Shown in pieces: positions 1 through 9,032 of a stretch of 64,000 nucleotides of DNA. The DNA lies in the NCBI RefSeq assembly GCF_005116505.1, contig NZ_SWBR01000001.1, positions 620,001-684,000 on the forward strand, given 5' to 3'. Source of the stretch: Pedobacter polaris (GTDB taxonomy: Bacteria > Bacteroidota > Bacteroidia > Sphingobacteriales > Sphingobacteriaceae). The notes beneath the pieces are model-generated. The model worked only from the letters and a program-made list of their open reading frames with translations, made no database searches and was not told the origin of the DNA. Position numbers and translations under genes: made by a program. Positions within the stretch are counted from its first letter, which is position 1, and the number at the start of each line of letters is the position of its first letter.

Positions 1-628
1 TCCCATTTTGTCCATTTGCATCTACTGTATAAGCTAACTGGTCGCCAGCTTTATTAAAAGCAAATTCTGATACATTACCAATGTTGAAACTCTTCTTAGT
101 AGCCAAATTATATAACAGCACATCAGTTCCTTTTGCTGCATCTTTATCTTTAGGTGCAGTTTCTAATGGCGCAAATTGTATGGCAATCCAAGATGAATTT
201 TCACCCGAAAAACTAAAACTTCTTACCCTTTCAAATGAAGTTTGTTTATTGTCGGCTAAATAAACTACAGTCAATTTATCGTACAAAGGTTTCATTGTTT
301 TTTTTGCTGCCTTAACTTCGGCATCTTTTGCAGAAACCTTAAAAGCAGCATATCTAGAGTCTTTTGAAAAGAGTAAAGGGTTTGCGGTTGCGCCAATTGG
401 ATGCGAATAACTCAAAGTATCGAATGTTTTTCGAATAGTCATTTTTAAGTCGCCTTCAGTTGGTCCGCTTGCCCAAGCCATCCATTGGCCATCTGGCGAT
501 AAAGCATTTCCTCTGTTATAGTTCCACTTTGAAACATCTTTCCAAGTTAATGCCGCTTGCTCTTGAGCCAATGCATTTGTTGCAAGCGATATTGCAAAAA
601 CGAATAGAATAAGTTTTAAATTCTTCAT
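1..628 (-). CDS. S9-type secreted peptidase, 5' part only (cut by window edge)
   Basis: The first 209 codons of a minus-strand gene that runs off the left edge. It opens with a Sec signal peptide (MKNLKLILFVFAISL, then a cleavage-like NALAQE). The following text, with NALSPDGQWMAW and LLFSKDSRYAAF, is the repeated PDG/KDS pattern of WD40-like beta-propeller blades found at the N-terminus of prolyl-oligopeptidase family (S9) peptidases. The catalytic hydrolase domain would lie outside the window, so peptidase activity is inferred and a plain propeller protein cannot be excluded. Two complete S9 peptidases elsewhere in the window (22215 and 44483) have the same layout. The start is the ATG directly before the signal peptide. 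Confidence 0.7.
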   Translation of the reverse strand, partial: MKNLKLILFVFAISLATNALAQEQAALTWKDVSKWNYNRGNALSPDGQWMAWASGPTEGDLKMTIRKTFDTLSYSHPIGATANPLLFSKDSRYAAFKVSAKDAEVKAAKKTMKPLYDKLTVVYLADNKQTSFERVRSFSFSGENSSWIAIQFAPLETAPKDKDAAKGTDVLLYNLATKKSFNIGNVSEFAFNKAGDQLAYTVDANGQNG

Positions 629-735
629 AATTAATGGTTTGTTAATGCTAAAATACTGTTTTAAAATAAAATTATTGCATAGCCAGATAAATTTGCAGTC
701 TTGATACTTGATACGAAATACTTGCTACTTATTCG

Positions 736-743
736 TACTTTTG
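736..743 (+). promoter_or_regulatory. -7 box (TAnnTTTG) of argH
   Basis: TACTTTTG matches the Bacteroidota -7 consensus. It predicts transcription start near 750 and a 24-base leader to the ATG at 774. It also argues against the longer reading frame beginning at 708, which would start upstream of the promoter. No convincing -33 TTTG is at the right distance. Confidence 0.5.
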
Positions 744-773
744 CAATGCATTTTTAAGCTCCTAATAATAACA

Positions 774-2105
774 ATGAAGATTTGGCAAAAAAATATTGAA
801 GTAAATAAAGGCATCGAAGCATTTACAGTTGGTAAAGACAGAGAATTGGATTTACAAATGGCAGCTTTTGATGTTTTGGGTTCTTTGGCTCATGTAGAGA
901 TGTTGGCCAGTATTAATTTGCTAACAGCTTATGAGTTGGCCGAAGTTCAAACTGCCTTAAAAGTGATTTATAAAGAAATTGAAGAAGGCAAATTTACCAT
1001 TGATGATAGCGTAGAAGATGTACACTCACAAGTAGAATGGCTATTAACACAGCGCATCGGCGAAGCAGGTAAAAAAATCCATAGCGGTCGCTCTCGTAAC
1101 GACCAAGTTTTGGTTGATTTGAAATTATATTTCAGGGCTTGTATTCAAGAAATGGTAGAAAATACCTCAACCTTGTTTAACCAATTAATTTTATTGAGCA
1201 ATACGCATAAAGACAAACTTTTGCCTGGTTATACGCACTTACAAATCGCTATGCCATCTTCTTTCGGATTATGGTTTGGCGCTTATGCAGAGAGTTTGGC
1301 AGATGATATGGAATTGATGCTTGCGGCTTACAAAGTTTGCAACAAAAATCCTTTAGGTTCTGCTGCCGGATATGGTTCTTCTTTTCCATTAAATAGAACA
1401 ATGACAACCGAATTGTTAGGTTTCGAAAAGCTAAATTACAATGTGGTTTATGCACAAATGGGTAGAGGCAAAACAGAAAGAATTTTAGGTCAGGCGATGT
1501 CTTCTGTTGCTGCAACACTAGCAAAAATGGCGATGGATGTTTGTTTGTTCATCAATCAGAATTTTGGGTTTATCACTTTTCCAGATGAATTAACAACTGG
1601 TTCGAGTATCATGCCGCATAAAAAAAATCCAGATGTTTTTGAGTTAATTCGTTCTCGTTGTAATAAAATTCAGGCTTTGCCAAATGAAATTGCAATGATG
1701 ACCACCAATTTACCATCAGGTTACCATAGAGATTTACAATTGCTAAAGGAAAACCTTTTCCCTGCAATCACATCTTTAAATGAGTGTTTGGAAATGTGCA
1801 CTTTTATGTTGCAAAACATTACAGTTAAAGACCATATTTTAGATGATAAAAAATACGATTACCTATTTAGTGTTGATGTGGTAAATGAATTAGCGCTAAG
1901 CGGAACTCCGTTTAGAGAAGCCTATAAAATTGTTGGCGAAACCATCGATAATGGAACTTTTGCACCAAACAAAACTGTTAAACATACACACGAAGGAAGC
2001 ATTGGCAACTTATGTAATCCAGAAATTGAGACAATGATGAATGAAGTTTTAGCTCAATTTAAGTTTGAAAAGGTAAACAAAGCGATAGCTGATCTGGTTA
2101 AATAA
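774..2105 (+). CDS. argH: Argininosuccinate lyase
   Basis: Cleaves argininosuccinate to arginine and fumarate, the last step of arginine synthesis; cytoplasmic homotetramer. The 443-residue protein carries the family signatures: HSGRSRNDQ near the N-terminus, GYTHLQIAMP in the middle and the fumarase/aspartase-superfamily loop GSSIMPHKKNPD with its catalytic serine. Length is normal for Bacteroidota ArgH. The frame is open from 708, but ATG 774 gives the usual N-terminus MKIWQKN and lies just after the -7 box at 736-743. The other arginine genes are not next to it; the next gene is an aminotransferase 235 bases downstream, separated by a palindromic repeat. Confidence 0.95.
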   Translation: MKIWQKNIEVNKGIEAFTVGKDRELDLQMAAFDVLGSLAHVEMLASINLLTAYELAEVQTALKVIYKEIEEGKFTIDDSVEDVHSQVEWLLTQRIGEAGKKIHSGRSRNDQVLVDLKLYFRACIQEMVENTSTLFNQLILLSNTHKDKLLPGYTHLQIAMPSSFGLWFGAYAESLADDMELMLAAYKVCNKNPLGSAAGYGSSFPLNRTMTTELLGFEKLNYNVVYAQMGRGKTERILGQAMSSVAATLAKMAMDVCLFINQNFGFITFPDELTTGSSIMPHKKNPDVFELIRSRCNKIQALPNEIAMMTTNLPSGYHRDLQLLKENLFPAITSLNECLEMCTFMLQNITVKDHILDDKKYDYLFSVDVVNELALSGTPFREAYKIVGETIDNGTFAPNKTVKHTHEGSIGNLCNPEIETMMNEVLAQFKFEKVNKAIADLVK

Positions 2106-2149
2106 AGGAAGCAAAAACAGGATTTGAAATACTGAAAAAAGTTAATTAA

Positions 2150-2215
2150 ACCTGATAGCAGTGGATCCCGATTTTTCATCGGAGAAACGAATAGCAGGAC
2201 TGCAGCAGATAAAAG
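2150..2215. repeat. Intergenic palindromic repeat, type 1
   Basis: Begins CCTGATAGCAGTGGATC and ends AACGAATAGCAGGACTGCAG, with an internal hairpin CCGAT-ttttc-ATCGG at 2168-2182. The outer ends match those of the element at 7090-7161 (CCCGATAGG ... AACGGATAGCGGGAC), while the hairpin between them differs. From memory, similar elements are common in intergenic DNA of Pedobacter-like genomes; I cannot count copies here. Confidence 0.55.
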
Positions 2216-2340
2216 CTAATGACTTTCATTTCAAAAAGATAAAAAATACAGCAAGGAAATTGTTTTCCCGAAGTATCAGGACAGGCCGTACTTCGCAATA
2301 ACGTAAATCATAAAATAGTAATAAAATAAATCTACATAAA

Positions 2341-3594
2341 ATGAATGTATCAGTATTAGCAAACACACTTATCGGTTCAGAAATTATTAAAATTGGAAAC
2401 GAAGTTAATGACATGAAGCGTAAGGGTGCGCAAATTGCTAACCTAACTATTGGCGATTTTGACTCATCCATTTTCCCTATACCAAAACCGTTAGAAGAAG
2501 CGATTGTAAAAGCCTATCGTGAAGGACATACTAATTATCCGCCAGCAGATGGTATTTTACCATTACGTGAAACAGTTGTTGAAATCTTAAAAGACCGTTA
2601 TGAGCTAGACTATGGTTTAAATGAAATTTTAATTGCTGGTGGTTCTCGCCCATTAATTTATGCTACCTATTTAGCATTGATTGACCCAGGTGATACTGTG
2701 ATTTATCCGGCACCATCATGGAACAATAATCACTACTGCCATCTTTCTGCAGCCAAGGGAATTGCGATTGAAACTACAGTTGAAAATAATTTTATGCCAA
2801 CTGCAGCACAACTAAAACCGCATTTAAAAGGAGCGACTTTACTAGCTTTATGTTCGCCTTTAAATCCAACAGGCACCATGTTTACACAACAACAGTTGGA
2901 AGAAATTTGCGATATCGTTATAGAAGAAAATAAATCACGCAAGGCGGATGAAAAGCCCTTGTACATTATGTATGATCAGATTTATTCATTGCTAACTTTT
3001 GATAAAGAACATGTTAATCCAGTTAGTTTACGTCCAGAATTGAAAGATTATATAATTTATATCGATGGAATTTCTAAATGTTTAGCCGCTACGGGAGTTC
3101 GAGTAGGCTGGGCTTTTGGACCAGAAAATGTGATTGGCAAAATGAAATCACTGTTAGGCCACATTGGTGCTTGGGCACCTAAAGCAGAGCAAGTTGCTGT
3201 GGCAGATTATTTCAAAAACAAAACATTGGTTGATGAATTTCTTAGCAGCTTTAAAGCACAAGTTCAAGCAAGTTTAGATGAATTATACACTGGTTTTCAG
3301 CAATTAAAAAGTGAAGGTTTCGCTGTTGATGCAGTTATCCCTATGGGTGCAATTTATCTAACTTTAAAAATAGATTATATCGGTAAAACTACTCCAAGTG
3401 GCGATTTACTAAAAAACAGTGCAGATGTAAATTTCTATCTAATTAAAGAAGCACAAGCAGCAATTGTTCCATTCTCTGCTTTTGGTAATGAAGAAAATAT
3501 GCCTTGGTTTAGGGCTTCAATTGGCGGATGTTCCTTACAAGACATCAAAGACATGTTGCCTAGAATTGCTACCGTGTTAAGCAAGTTGAAATAG
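2341..3594 (+). CDS. Pyridoxal-phosphate aminotransferase, class I/II
   Basis: A fold-type I PLP enzyme of 417 residues that moves an amino group between an amino acid and a 2-oxo acid. Seen in the sequence: NLTIGDFD near the N-terminus, the NPTGTMF segment with the conserved substrate/PLP asparagine, YDQIYS with the pyridine-nitrogen aspartate, and GISKCLAATGVRVGW, where the lysine should form the Schiff base. The C-terminal substrate arginine lies in WFRASIGG. It resembles aspartate aminotransferase-type enzymes of Bacteroidota, but the exact amino acid cannot be told from sequence. The gene stands alone and ends at a strong bidirectional terminator. Confidence 0.85.
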   Translation: MNVSVLANTLIGSEIIKIGNEVNDMKRKGAQIANLTIGDFDSSIFPIPKPLEEAIVKAYREGHTNYPPADGILPLRETVVEILKDRYELDYGLNEILIAGGSRPLIYATYLALIDPGDTVIYPAPSWNNNHYCHLSAAKGIAIETTVENNFMPTAAQLKPHLKGATLLALCSPLNPTGTMFTQQQLEEICDIVIEENKSRKADEKPLYIMYDQIYSLLTFDKEHVNPVSLRPELKDYIIYIDGISKCLAATGVRVGWAFGPENVIGKMKSLLGHIGAWAPKAEQVAVADYFKNKTLVDEFLSSFKAQVQASLDELYTGFQQLKSEGFAVDAVIPMGAIYLTLKIDYIGKTTPSGDLLKNSADVNFYLIKEAQAAIVPFSAFGNEENMPWFRASIGGCSLQDIKDMLPRIATVLSKLK

Positions 3595-3622
3595 TTAAAC
3601 GTCTTTTCAAGATAAAAACTAA

Positions 3623-3660
3623 TAAAGGAATCCTCTTCAAGTTAGAAGAGGATTCCTTTA
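3623..3660. terminator. Bidirectional terminator between the aminotransferase gene and rtcB
   Basis: A perfect 16-bp inverted repeat, arms 3623-3638 and 3645-3660, with a 6-base loop. A-rich and T-rich outer ends give short U tracts in both directions. It lies between two convergent genes. Confidence 0.8.
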
Positions 3661-3699
3661 TTAACAACCCTGACTTCGGACCTCTGACTTTCGGACTTT

Positions 3700-5124
3700 T
3701 TAATCTTCTCTACTTCCATCATCTGCCATTCTCACCATTTTTGGTTCAAATTTCGCAATTACATCAACTAACTCAGTTTGTGCTGCCATTACTTGGTTAA
3801 TGTCTTTATAAGCCATTGGCGCTTCATCTAAACCAGCACCAATTAAGGTTACATTGTGGTCTTTCAAAATAGCCTTCATATCAGATTTAGTGATGGATTG
3901 TATGGCTTTTGTACGGCTCATTAATCGCCCTGCTCCGTGAGATGCAGAATTAATTGAACTGGTTTCGCCCTTTCCTCTAACCAAAAACCCTGGCGCTGTC
4001 ATACTTCCCGGAATAATTCCCATCACACCTTTTCCTGCTGGGGTAGCTCCTTTTCTATGAACGATAAGTTCCTCCCCATTTAAAGTTTCTTTCCATGCAA
4101 AATTATGGTGGTTTTCTACCTTCACTAAAACTTTAGCACCAATTGCTTTCGTTAATTTTTTATGTATAACCTCATGACAAGCTGAAGCATAATCTCCAGC
4201 CAAATTCATTGCAATCCAATATTCTTGACCTTCTGCCGAATTCATATCCAAATAAGCTAGGTTAATGGCTTCTTTAGGTAATTTACAAATCTCCTTGGCA
4301 ATTTTGGTGTACTGACCAGCAACTGTTGCTCCAAATCCTCGAGAACCAGAGTGAGTTAATAAAGCTACATAACGCCCTTTATCAATATTCAAAATCTCAT
4401 CTCGCTCTGCAAAATCAATAATTCCCCATTCTACAAAGTGATTTCCACCACCAGATGTGCCTAATTGAGCCCAGGCTTTTCCATGTAAATTTTTTAAGAA
4501 GGGAGTTGCATTGAAATCATCGCTATCTAAAATATCATGGTCGGCTCGTTCGTTTCCACTATAGTTCTGACCAGCGCCAAATTTGGTATGTGCTATCAGT
4601 TCTCGTTTGTACATTGCATCTTTACCGAAGTAATATTTCTCAGGAATATCGAAAATACTCAACGCCATTCTACAACCTATATCAACACCAACACCATAAG
4701 GGATTATTGCATTACGGGTAGCCAAAACACCTCCTATAGGCAAACCATATCCTTGATGGGCGTCAGGCATTAAAGCCCCGGCTTCGGTAACCGGCAATTT
4801 CATGGCGATGTTCATTTGGTTTTTAGCACCATCCTCAATATAACCTTCACCAAATACAGTATAAGTTTTGGCATTTGCGATTAATTCAATTATGCCATCA
4901 CTTCTCGGATTTGCTTCTTCTATAATAGCTGTTGCTAGAACACTTAATATTTCATCATCCAAAAAATTCTCTGGATAGTTCTTTACTTTCTTTAATAGTT
5001 TTTGTACTTCATTCGCTTCAATATCTTGAAAATTGTTCTTCAAGATTTCTAAAGCCAAGCCCAGTATTTTTCCTTCAGCAAAACCTAATGCTTTAAGGGT
5101 TTTGCCTGTTATTTCTGTTTTCAT
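3700..5124 (-). CDS. rtcB: RtcB-type RNA ligase
   Basis: GTP- and manganese-dependent ligase joining RNA 2',3'-cyclic phosphate or 3'-phosphate ends to 5'-OH ends. The 474 residues show the RtcB landmarks in order: MPDAHQGYGLPIGG, GVDIGCRM with the metal-binding cysteine, GTSGGGNHFVEWG and LLTHSGSRG with metal histidines, VENHHNFAW, HRKGATPAGKG, and SASHGAGRLMSR with the histidine that becomes guanylylated. All metal and nucleotidyl residues I can recognise are present, so the enzyme should be active. No RtcA, RtcR or archease gene lies nearby. It may repair or recycle broken tRNA or rRNA; the physiological substrate is unknown from context. It sits downstream of prfC on the same strand, separated by a terminator. 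Confidence 0.93.
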   Translation of the reverse strand: MKTEITGKTLKALGFAEGKILGLALEILKNNFQDIEANEVQKLLKKVKNYPENFLDDEILSVLATAIIEEANPRSDGIIELIANAKTYTVFGEGYIEDGAKNQMNIAMKLPVTEAGALMPDAHQGYGLPIGGVLATRNAIIPYGVGVDIGCRMALSIFDIPEKYYFGKDAMYKRELIAHTKFGAGQNYSGNERADHDILDSDDFNATPFLKNLHGKAWAQLGTSGGGNHFVEWGIIDFAERDEILNIDKGRYVALLTHSGSRGFGATVAGQYTKIAKEICKLPKEAINLAYLDMNSAEGQEYWIAMNLAGDYASACHEVIHKKLTKAIGAKVLVKVENHHNFAWKETLNGEELIVHRKGATPAGKGVMGIIPGSMTAPGFLVRGKGETSSINSASHGAGRLMSRTKAIQSITKSDMKAILKDHNVTLIGAGLDEAPMAYKDINQVMAAQTELVDVIAKFEPKMVRMADDGSRED

Positions 5125-5141
5125 TTACTAATAAATATAAA

Positions 5142-5176
5142 AAATCCCCTATGGTTTTTAAAACTATAGAGGATTA
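5142..5176 (-). terminator. Rho-independent terminator of prfC
   Basis: Arms around 5143-5159 and 5160-5175 form a long hairpin with two mismatches. Read on the minus strand it is followed by a run of Ts. It lies between the prfC stop and the rtcB start, so rtcB probably has its own promoter or depends on read-through. Confidence 0.7.
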
Positions 5177-5198
5177 ACTTTGCTAATATGTCCTTTGG

Positions 5199-6779
5199 CT
5201 ACTTAAATTCACTAGTCTTATGGAACTCAATATCCGGATAATCTCTCATCGTCATGTTAATCATAAACTCATTATCAGCTAAATAAACTGGGTTTCCATC
5301 TTTATCCTCACCAATATGTTGTTGTTTACGTTTTAAAAACTCCTCTAATTTCTTAGGATCTTTTGAAGTTACCCAGTTAGAACGAGTATAGCTTAACATT
5401 CTGAAATGTGCTTTTGCCCCGTATTCATGTTCTAATCTAAAAGCAATTACTTCAAACTGTAAATCTCCAACAGCACCAATTACTTTTCTATTTCCAGGTT
5501 GCATCACAAACAATTGGGCTACTCCTTCCTCAGTTAATTGTTGTAAGCCCTTTTCTAGTTGTTTCGTTTTTAAAGGATCTCTATTCTCAACTTCTTTAAA
5601 AATTTCAGGGGAGAAGCTCGGAATGCCTTTAAATTGTAATTTCTCACCTTCAGTTAAGGTATCACCGATTTTGAAAGTACCACTATCGTATAAACCAACA
5701 ACATCTCCAGGCCAAGCTTCTTCTACAATACTTTTTTCGTTCGCCATAAAATCCATCGGGTTGGAGAATTTTATTTTTTTGTTATTTCTAGTGTGATAGA
5801 AGAATTTATTACGCTCAAATTTACCAGAGCAAATTCTTAAAAAAGCTATTCTATCTCTATGGTTAGGATCTAAATTAGCATGGATTTTAAATACAAATCC
5901 ACTAAAATTTTTCTCCGTTGCCAAAACAACGCGTTCTTCAGCTTCCCTACTTTTCGGACTTGGGGCAATGTTCACAAATGTGTCCAATAGTTCTTTAATC
6001 CCGAAGTTGTTAATTGCACTACCAAAAAATACAGGGGCTAGTAAACCTTCTAAATACATTTCCTTGTCAACAGCGCCGTAAACACCTTCAACTAATTCTA
6101 GTTCTTCCTTTAAATTTGTTAATGATTTTTCTGGTAAAAATTGAGCTAAATTCTCGTCATCCAAACTGTTAACTTCAATAACAGGTGTGCTTATTTTCTT
6201 TTTATCTGGCTCGAATAAGTTAAGGTGCTTGTTGTAAATACTATAAACACCTTTAAAGGTATGACCTTGACCAATTGGCCAGCTCAAAGGACACAAACTG
6301 ATGTTTAATTTACTTTCTATTTCATCTAATAAATCGAAGGCATCTTTACCCTCACGATCCATTTTGTTTACGAAAATAATTACCGGTGTATTTCTCATCC
6401 TACAAACCGACATTAATTTTTCAGTTTGCTCTTCCACACCTTTCACACAGTCTACAACTAAAATAACACTATCCACTGCAGATAAAGTACGGTAAGTATC
6501 TTCAGCAAAATCCTTGTGACCAGGTGTATCTAAAATATTAATGCGTTTACCGTTATATTCAAAACCCATTACAGAAGTAGCAACAGATATACCACGCTGC
6601 TTTTCAATCTCCATAAAATCGGAAGTACTACTTTGATTAGCTTTATTTCTTTTTACGGCACCAGCAGTATTAATTGCACCGCCAAAAAGCAAAAACTTTT
6701 CGGTTAATGTAGTTTTACCAGCATCGGGGTGACTAATAATTGCAAATGTTTTTCTCTTTTCTATTTCAGGATTAACCAT
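5199..6779 (-). CDS. prfC: Peptide chain release factor 3
   Basis: A translational GTPase (RF3) that removes RF1/RF2 from the ribosome after termination. At 526 residues it has normal length. The GTPase motifs are intact: G1 [12 protein letters not shown], switch I around RGISVATS, G3 [11 protein letters not shown] and G4 NKMDREG. An EF-Tu-like domain 2 and the RF3 C-terminal domain ([18 protein letters not shown]) follow. The start [19 protein letters not shown] is typical. A -7 box at 6889-6896 predicts a leader of about 100 bases. Confidence 0.95.
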   Translation of the reverse strand: MVNPEIEKRKTFAIISHPDAGKTTLTEKFLLFGGAINTAGAVKRNKANQSSTSDFMEIEKQRGISVATSVMGFEYNGKRINILDTPGHKDFAEDTYRTLSAVDSVILVVDCVKGVEEQTEKLMSVCRMRNTPVIIFVNKMDREGKDAFDLLDEIESKLNISLCPLSWPIGQGHTFKGVYSIYNKHLNLFEPDKKKISTPVIEVNSLDDENLAQFLPEKSLTNLKEELELVEGVYGAVDKEMYLEGLLAPVFFGSAINNFGIKELLDTFVNIAPSPKSREAEERVVLATEKNFSGFVFKIHANLDPNHRDRIAFLRICSGKFERNKFFYHTRNNKKIKFSNPMDFMANEKSIVEEAWPGDVVGLYDSGTFKIGDTLTEGEKLQFKGIPSFSPEIFKEVENRDPLKTKQLEKGLQQLTEEGVAQLFVMQPGNRKVIGAVGDLQFEVIAFRLEHEYGAKAHFRMLSYTRSNWVTSKDPKKLEEFLKRKQQHIGEDKDGNPVYLADNEFMINMTMRDYPDIEFHKTSEFK

Positions 6780-6888
6780 GGATTTTTATTGATAAAGTGG
6801 GCAGAAACTTAATTAAATAGCAGATACAGCAAGGCTTTATAAAAAGCGAAGGGGAAATAATATGGCTGTACTTTGTTTCATGCAGGTG

Positions 6889-6896
6889 CAAAGGTA
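6889..6896 (-). promoter_or_regulatory. -7 box (TAnnTTTG) of prfC
   Basis: On the minus strand TACCTTTG fits the consensus, with predicted transcription start near 6882 and a leader of about 100 bases before the prfC ATG. No matching -33 element is seen. Confidence 0.4.
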
Positions 6897-7089
6897 AGAA
6901 TATTTAAAAGAGTATAAAGTATTTAGTAGCAAGTATAAAGACGTTGGAATTTTTTGAAGCGCAAGGTTAAAGGCATTGATTAAAGTCAGTCCAGCTTTGC
7001 GCTAAATCTTTTTGGCAGCAATCTGGGCTATTTAACTAAGGCTTGTGTAAGGAAAATAGACATAGCTGCAGAGACCTAATTTCTCTAAA

Positions 7090-7161
7090 CCCGATAGGAT
7101 TGAACACGTAGTAATGTTAGCTCTTACGGCTAACTACGAAGTAAAACGGATAGCGGGACGA
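7090..7161. repeat. Intergenic palindromic repeat, type 1 (second copy)
   Basis: The ends CCCGATAGG and AACGGATAGCGGGAC match the element at 2150-2215. The middle holds a different hairpin, GTTAGC-tcttacg-GCTAAC (7116-7121 and 7129-7134). Conserved ends with an exchangeable hairpin suggest a family of mobile or REP-like elements. Confidence 0.5.
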
Positions 7162-7244
7162 ACATTCAAAAAAGCGAAACTGCATCTTTTCAAATAAAAC
7201 TTTTGTTCCATTGATCGCAAAGACCATTTTTTGAAAATAAAAAA

Positions 7245-7264
7245 AGCCGATTAAAAAACCGGCT
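7245..7264 (-). terminator. Terminator of the DUF6600 gene
   Basis: AGCCG and CGGCT arms (7245-7249 and 7260-7264). On the minus strand they are followed by a seven-T run. It lies 26 bases past the stop codon of the 7290-8708 gene. Confidence 0.7.
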
Positions 7265-7289
7265 CTTTCTTGTTCATACTTAATTATTT

Positions 7290-8708
7290 TTATCCTCTTC
7301 CAGGACGACCACCGCCGCCTCTACTACTTTCTGAACCACCACTGCTTCTTTGTGGTGGAGCTGATTGTGAACGTTCTACACGTTGTTGTTGTGGTTGCGC
7401 CTGTTGTACAGGTTGTGGCCTTTCAACTCGCTGTTGAGGTGCTTGTTGTACGGGTTGCGGACGCTCCATTCTCTGTTGTGGCATCTCACGTTGACGCTCA
7501 ACACGTTGTTGTGGTTGTGCTTGTTGTTGTTGAGGCATTTCTCTATTACGCTCCACTCTTTGAGGCTGCGATTCTGAGCTTGGACTTCTTTCTACTCTTT
7601 GAGGCTGATTGTTAGTTTCACCCCTCCTGTCGAAAACACTTGGTCTTTGGCTTACACCGTCTCTATTTGCATTGGGTGTAGCGCTCCTATTATTGTTATC
7701 TCTTTCTACACCTGTAGCTTCACCTCTTGATGGACGAGTGGACACATTTCCATTACTTCCTCTATCTATGCCATTTCTATCACCTTGGTTTACGTTTCCA
7801 TTGTTTCTGTTATCAAAGCCATTGCGACTTCCTTGATTAACATTTCCGTTGGTATTACCCCTATCCGTACGGTTGGCTGATACACTACCATCCCTACCTG
7901 CAACTGGACCACGGTTGATACTTCCTTGCACGGCACTTCTAGGCGCAGCATTGTTGTTATTTACCGAGCCTCTACTTGGGCGAGGGTTATAGATGTTAAC
8001 GGTATTGTTATCTATCCTTGATGCACCTGGTCTGCTACTTCTATTTACATTATAAACAGTTACATTTTGATTTGTTGCACGTCTTACGTCCTCAGCTCTT
8101 GGGCCAGTATAATAAGTTCTGTTATTACGAACGTAAGTATTGTTAATGATTACTGTGTTTTGGATATAAACCCTATTTCTACCGTAGTTATAACGAGGAT
8201 AACTGTTATAGTAAATATTGTTGTATGGAATAAAATTCCAGCACATATCTGGCACGCGATATCCGCCTCTTCCAATGTTAATACCAATAGTAATACTCGG
8301 CCCTAATGGAGCCCAACCGTAATGTCCACCACCACTTCTCCAACTTACCCAAGCCGGTCCCCAAACTGTGTCTGGTAACCAAACCCAATTGTTATAACGG
8401 TTATAGATCCAGCGACCATAATGAAATGGCGCCCAACCCCAATCGTAGTTACTTACCCAAGTATTTCCATACTCAGTCATTGCCCAACGACCATTGGTAT
8501 AATAAGGTCTAAATTCTTCTTGGTCTACATCCGGACGCCAAACATACCCATATTGAGGATCTTGAATCCAAGTTCCATAAGGAGAAAGTTCATCATAAAA
8601 CGATTGTAGAGATACGTCTTCTTGCTGCGCTTTTGCTGTTTGTGCGGTACCTGCGAAAAGGAGCATGAGACCTACCAGCATTGCTGGTAATTTGATCATG
8701 TTTTTCAT
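7290..8708 (-). CDS. Secreted DUF6600-type protein with low-complexity tail
   Basis: A 472-residue exported protein. A Sec signal peptide (about residues 1-27, ending AKAQ) is followed by a tryptophan- and tyrosine-rich domain: YGTWIQDPQYGYVWRP, WGWAPFHYGRW, WVWLPDTVWGPAWVSW, GHYGWAPLGP. This is the repeated W-P pattern of DUF6600. From about residue 200 the sequence is Asn/Gly/Arg-rich, and the last 110 residues are Gln/Pro/Arg-rich with at least six copies of a QRVER-like unit, ending in a Gly/Arg tail. Function unknown; a cell-surface or wall-associated structural role is a guess. The disordered, basic tail could bind polyanions. The gene stands alone, with its own terminator. Confidence 0.75.
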   Translation of the reverse strand: MKNMIKLPAMLVGLMLLFAGTAQTAKAQQEDVSLQSFYDELSPYGTWIQDPQYGYVWRPDVDQEEFRPYYTNGRWAMTEYGNTWVSNYDWGWAPFHYGRWIYNRYNNWVWLPDTVWGPAWVSWRSGGGHYGWAPLGPSITIGINIGRGGYRVPDMCWNFIPYNNIYYNSYPRYNYGRNRVYIQNTVIINNTYVRNNRTYYTGPRAEDVRRATNQNVTVYNVNRSSRPGASRIDNNTVNIYNPRPSRGSVNNNNAAPRSAVQGSINRGPVAGRDGSVSANRTDRGNTNGNVNQGSRNGFDNRNNGNVNQGDRNGIDRGSNGNVSTRPSRGEATGVERDNNNRSATPNANRDGVSQRPSVFDRRGETNNQPQRVERSPSSESQPQRVERNREMPQQQQAQPQQRVERQREMPQQRMERPQPVQQAPQQRVERPQPVQQAQPQQQRVERSQSAPPQRSSGGSESSRGGGGRPGRG

Positions 8709-9032
8709 TTTTGTGTGTGTTTAAAATTTATAATTAACCTAACGCTTTGTGTATATCAATTTGAACACCATTTTTAACAAAGGATTAATCCAAAATTAAT
8801 AATCTGTTTAAATACTCCATTTTAACGTATTTCTTTACATTTAAGTGTATTATACCACAATAAAAGCAACACCTCAGCTGTGTAAAAAATAAGTCGGGCA
8901 GAACTAAATTTGCTACATTTTAAAAAACACAGTAGGATTATTGTTAGATGAACAATTCTACCGAACCATTATGAATGAGTAAATTCTTAACATATTGGCT
9001 TAAAACAGTACTTTTGTAAAACACTAAGAATT
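8709..9032. other. Intergenic region between divergent genes
   Basis: 324 bases between the DUF6600 gene and the methyltransferase gene, holding their two promoters. TACTTTTG at 9009-9016 is a good -7 box for the rightward gene. I found no repeat and no coding sequence. Confidence 0.5.
9009..9016 (+). promoter_or_regulatory. -7 box (TAnnTTTG) of the RsmI-like gene
   Basis: TACTTTTG lies 16 bases before the ATG at 9033, predicting transcription start near 9023 and a leader of about 10 bases. No -33 element is seen at the usual distance. Confidence 0.5.

Larger units (their letters stand above)
6780..7289. other. 510-base intergenic region with promoter and repeats
   Basis: No coding region is convincing here. 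It holds the prfC promoter (-7 box 6889-6896), a stretch of TACTT/AGTAT-like words (6908-6943), an inverted pair AGCGCAA/TTGCGCT (6958-6964 and 6997-7003), a type 1 palindromic repeat (7090-7161) and the terminator of the next minus-strand gene (7245-7264). Confidence 0.6.

Noticed and set aside
708..773. N-terminal extension of ArgH
   Set aside because: It would begin upstream of the -7 box at 736-743 and lacks similarity to ArgH N-termini.
7352..7836. Several plus-strand frames rich in Val or Leu
   Set aside because: They are antisense to the Gln/Pro/Arg-rich tail of the DUF6600 gene, whose biased codons create open frames on the other strand.
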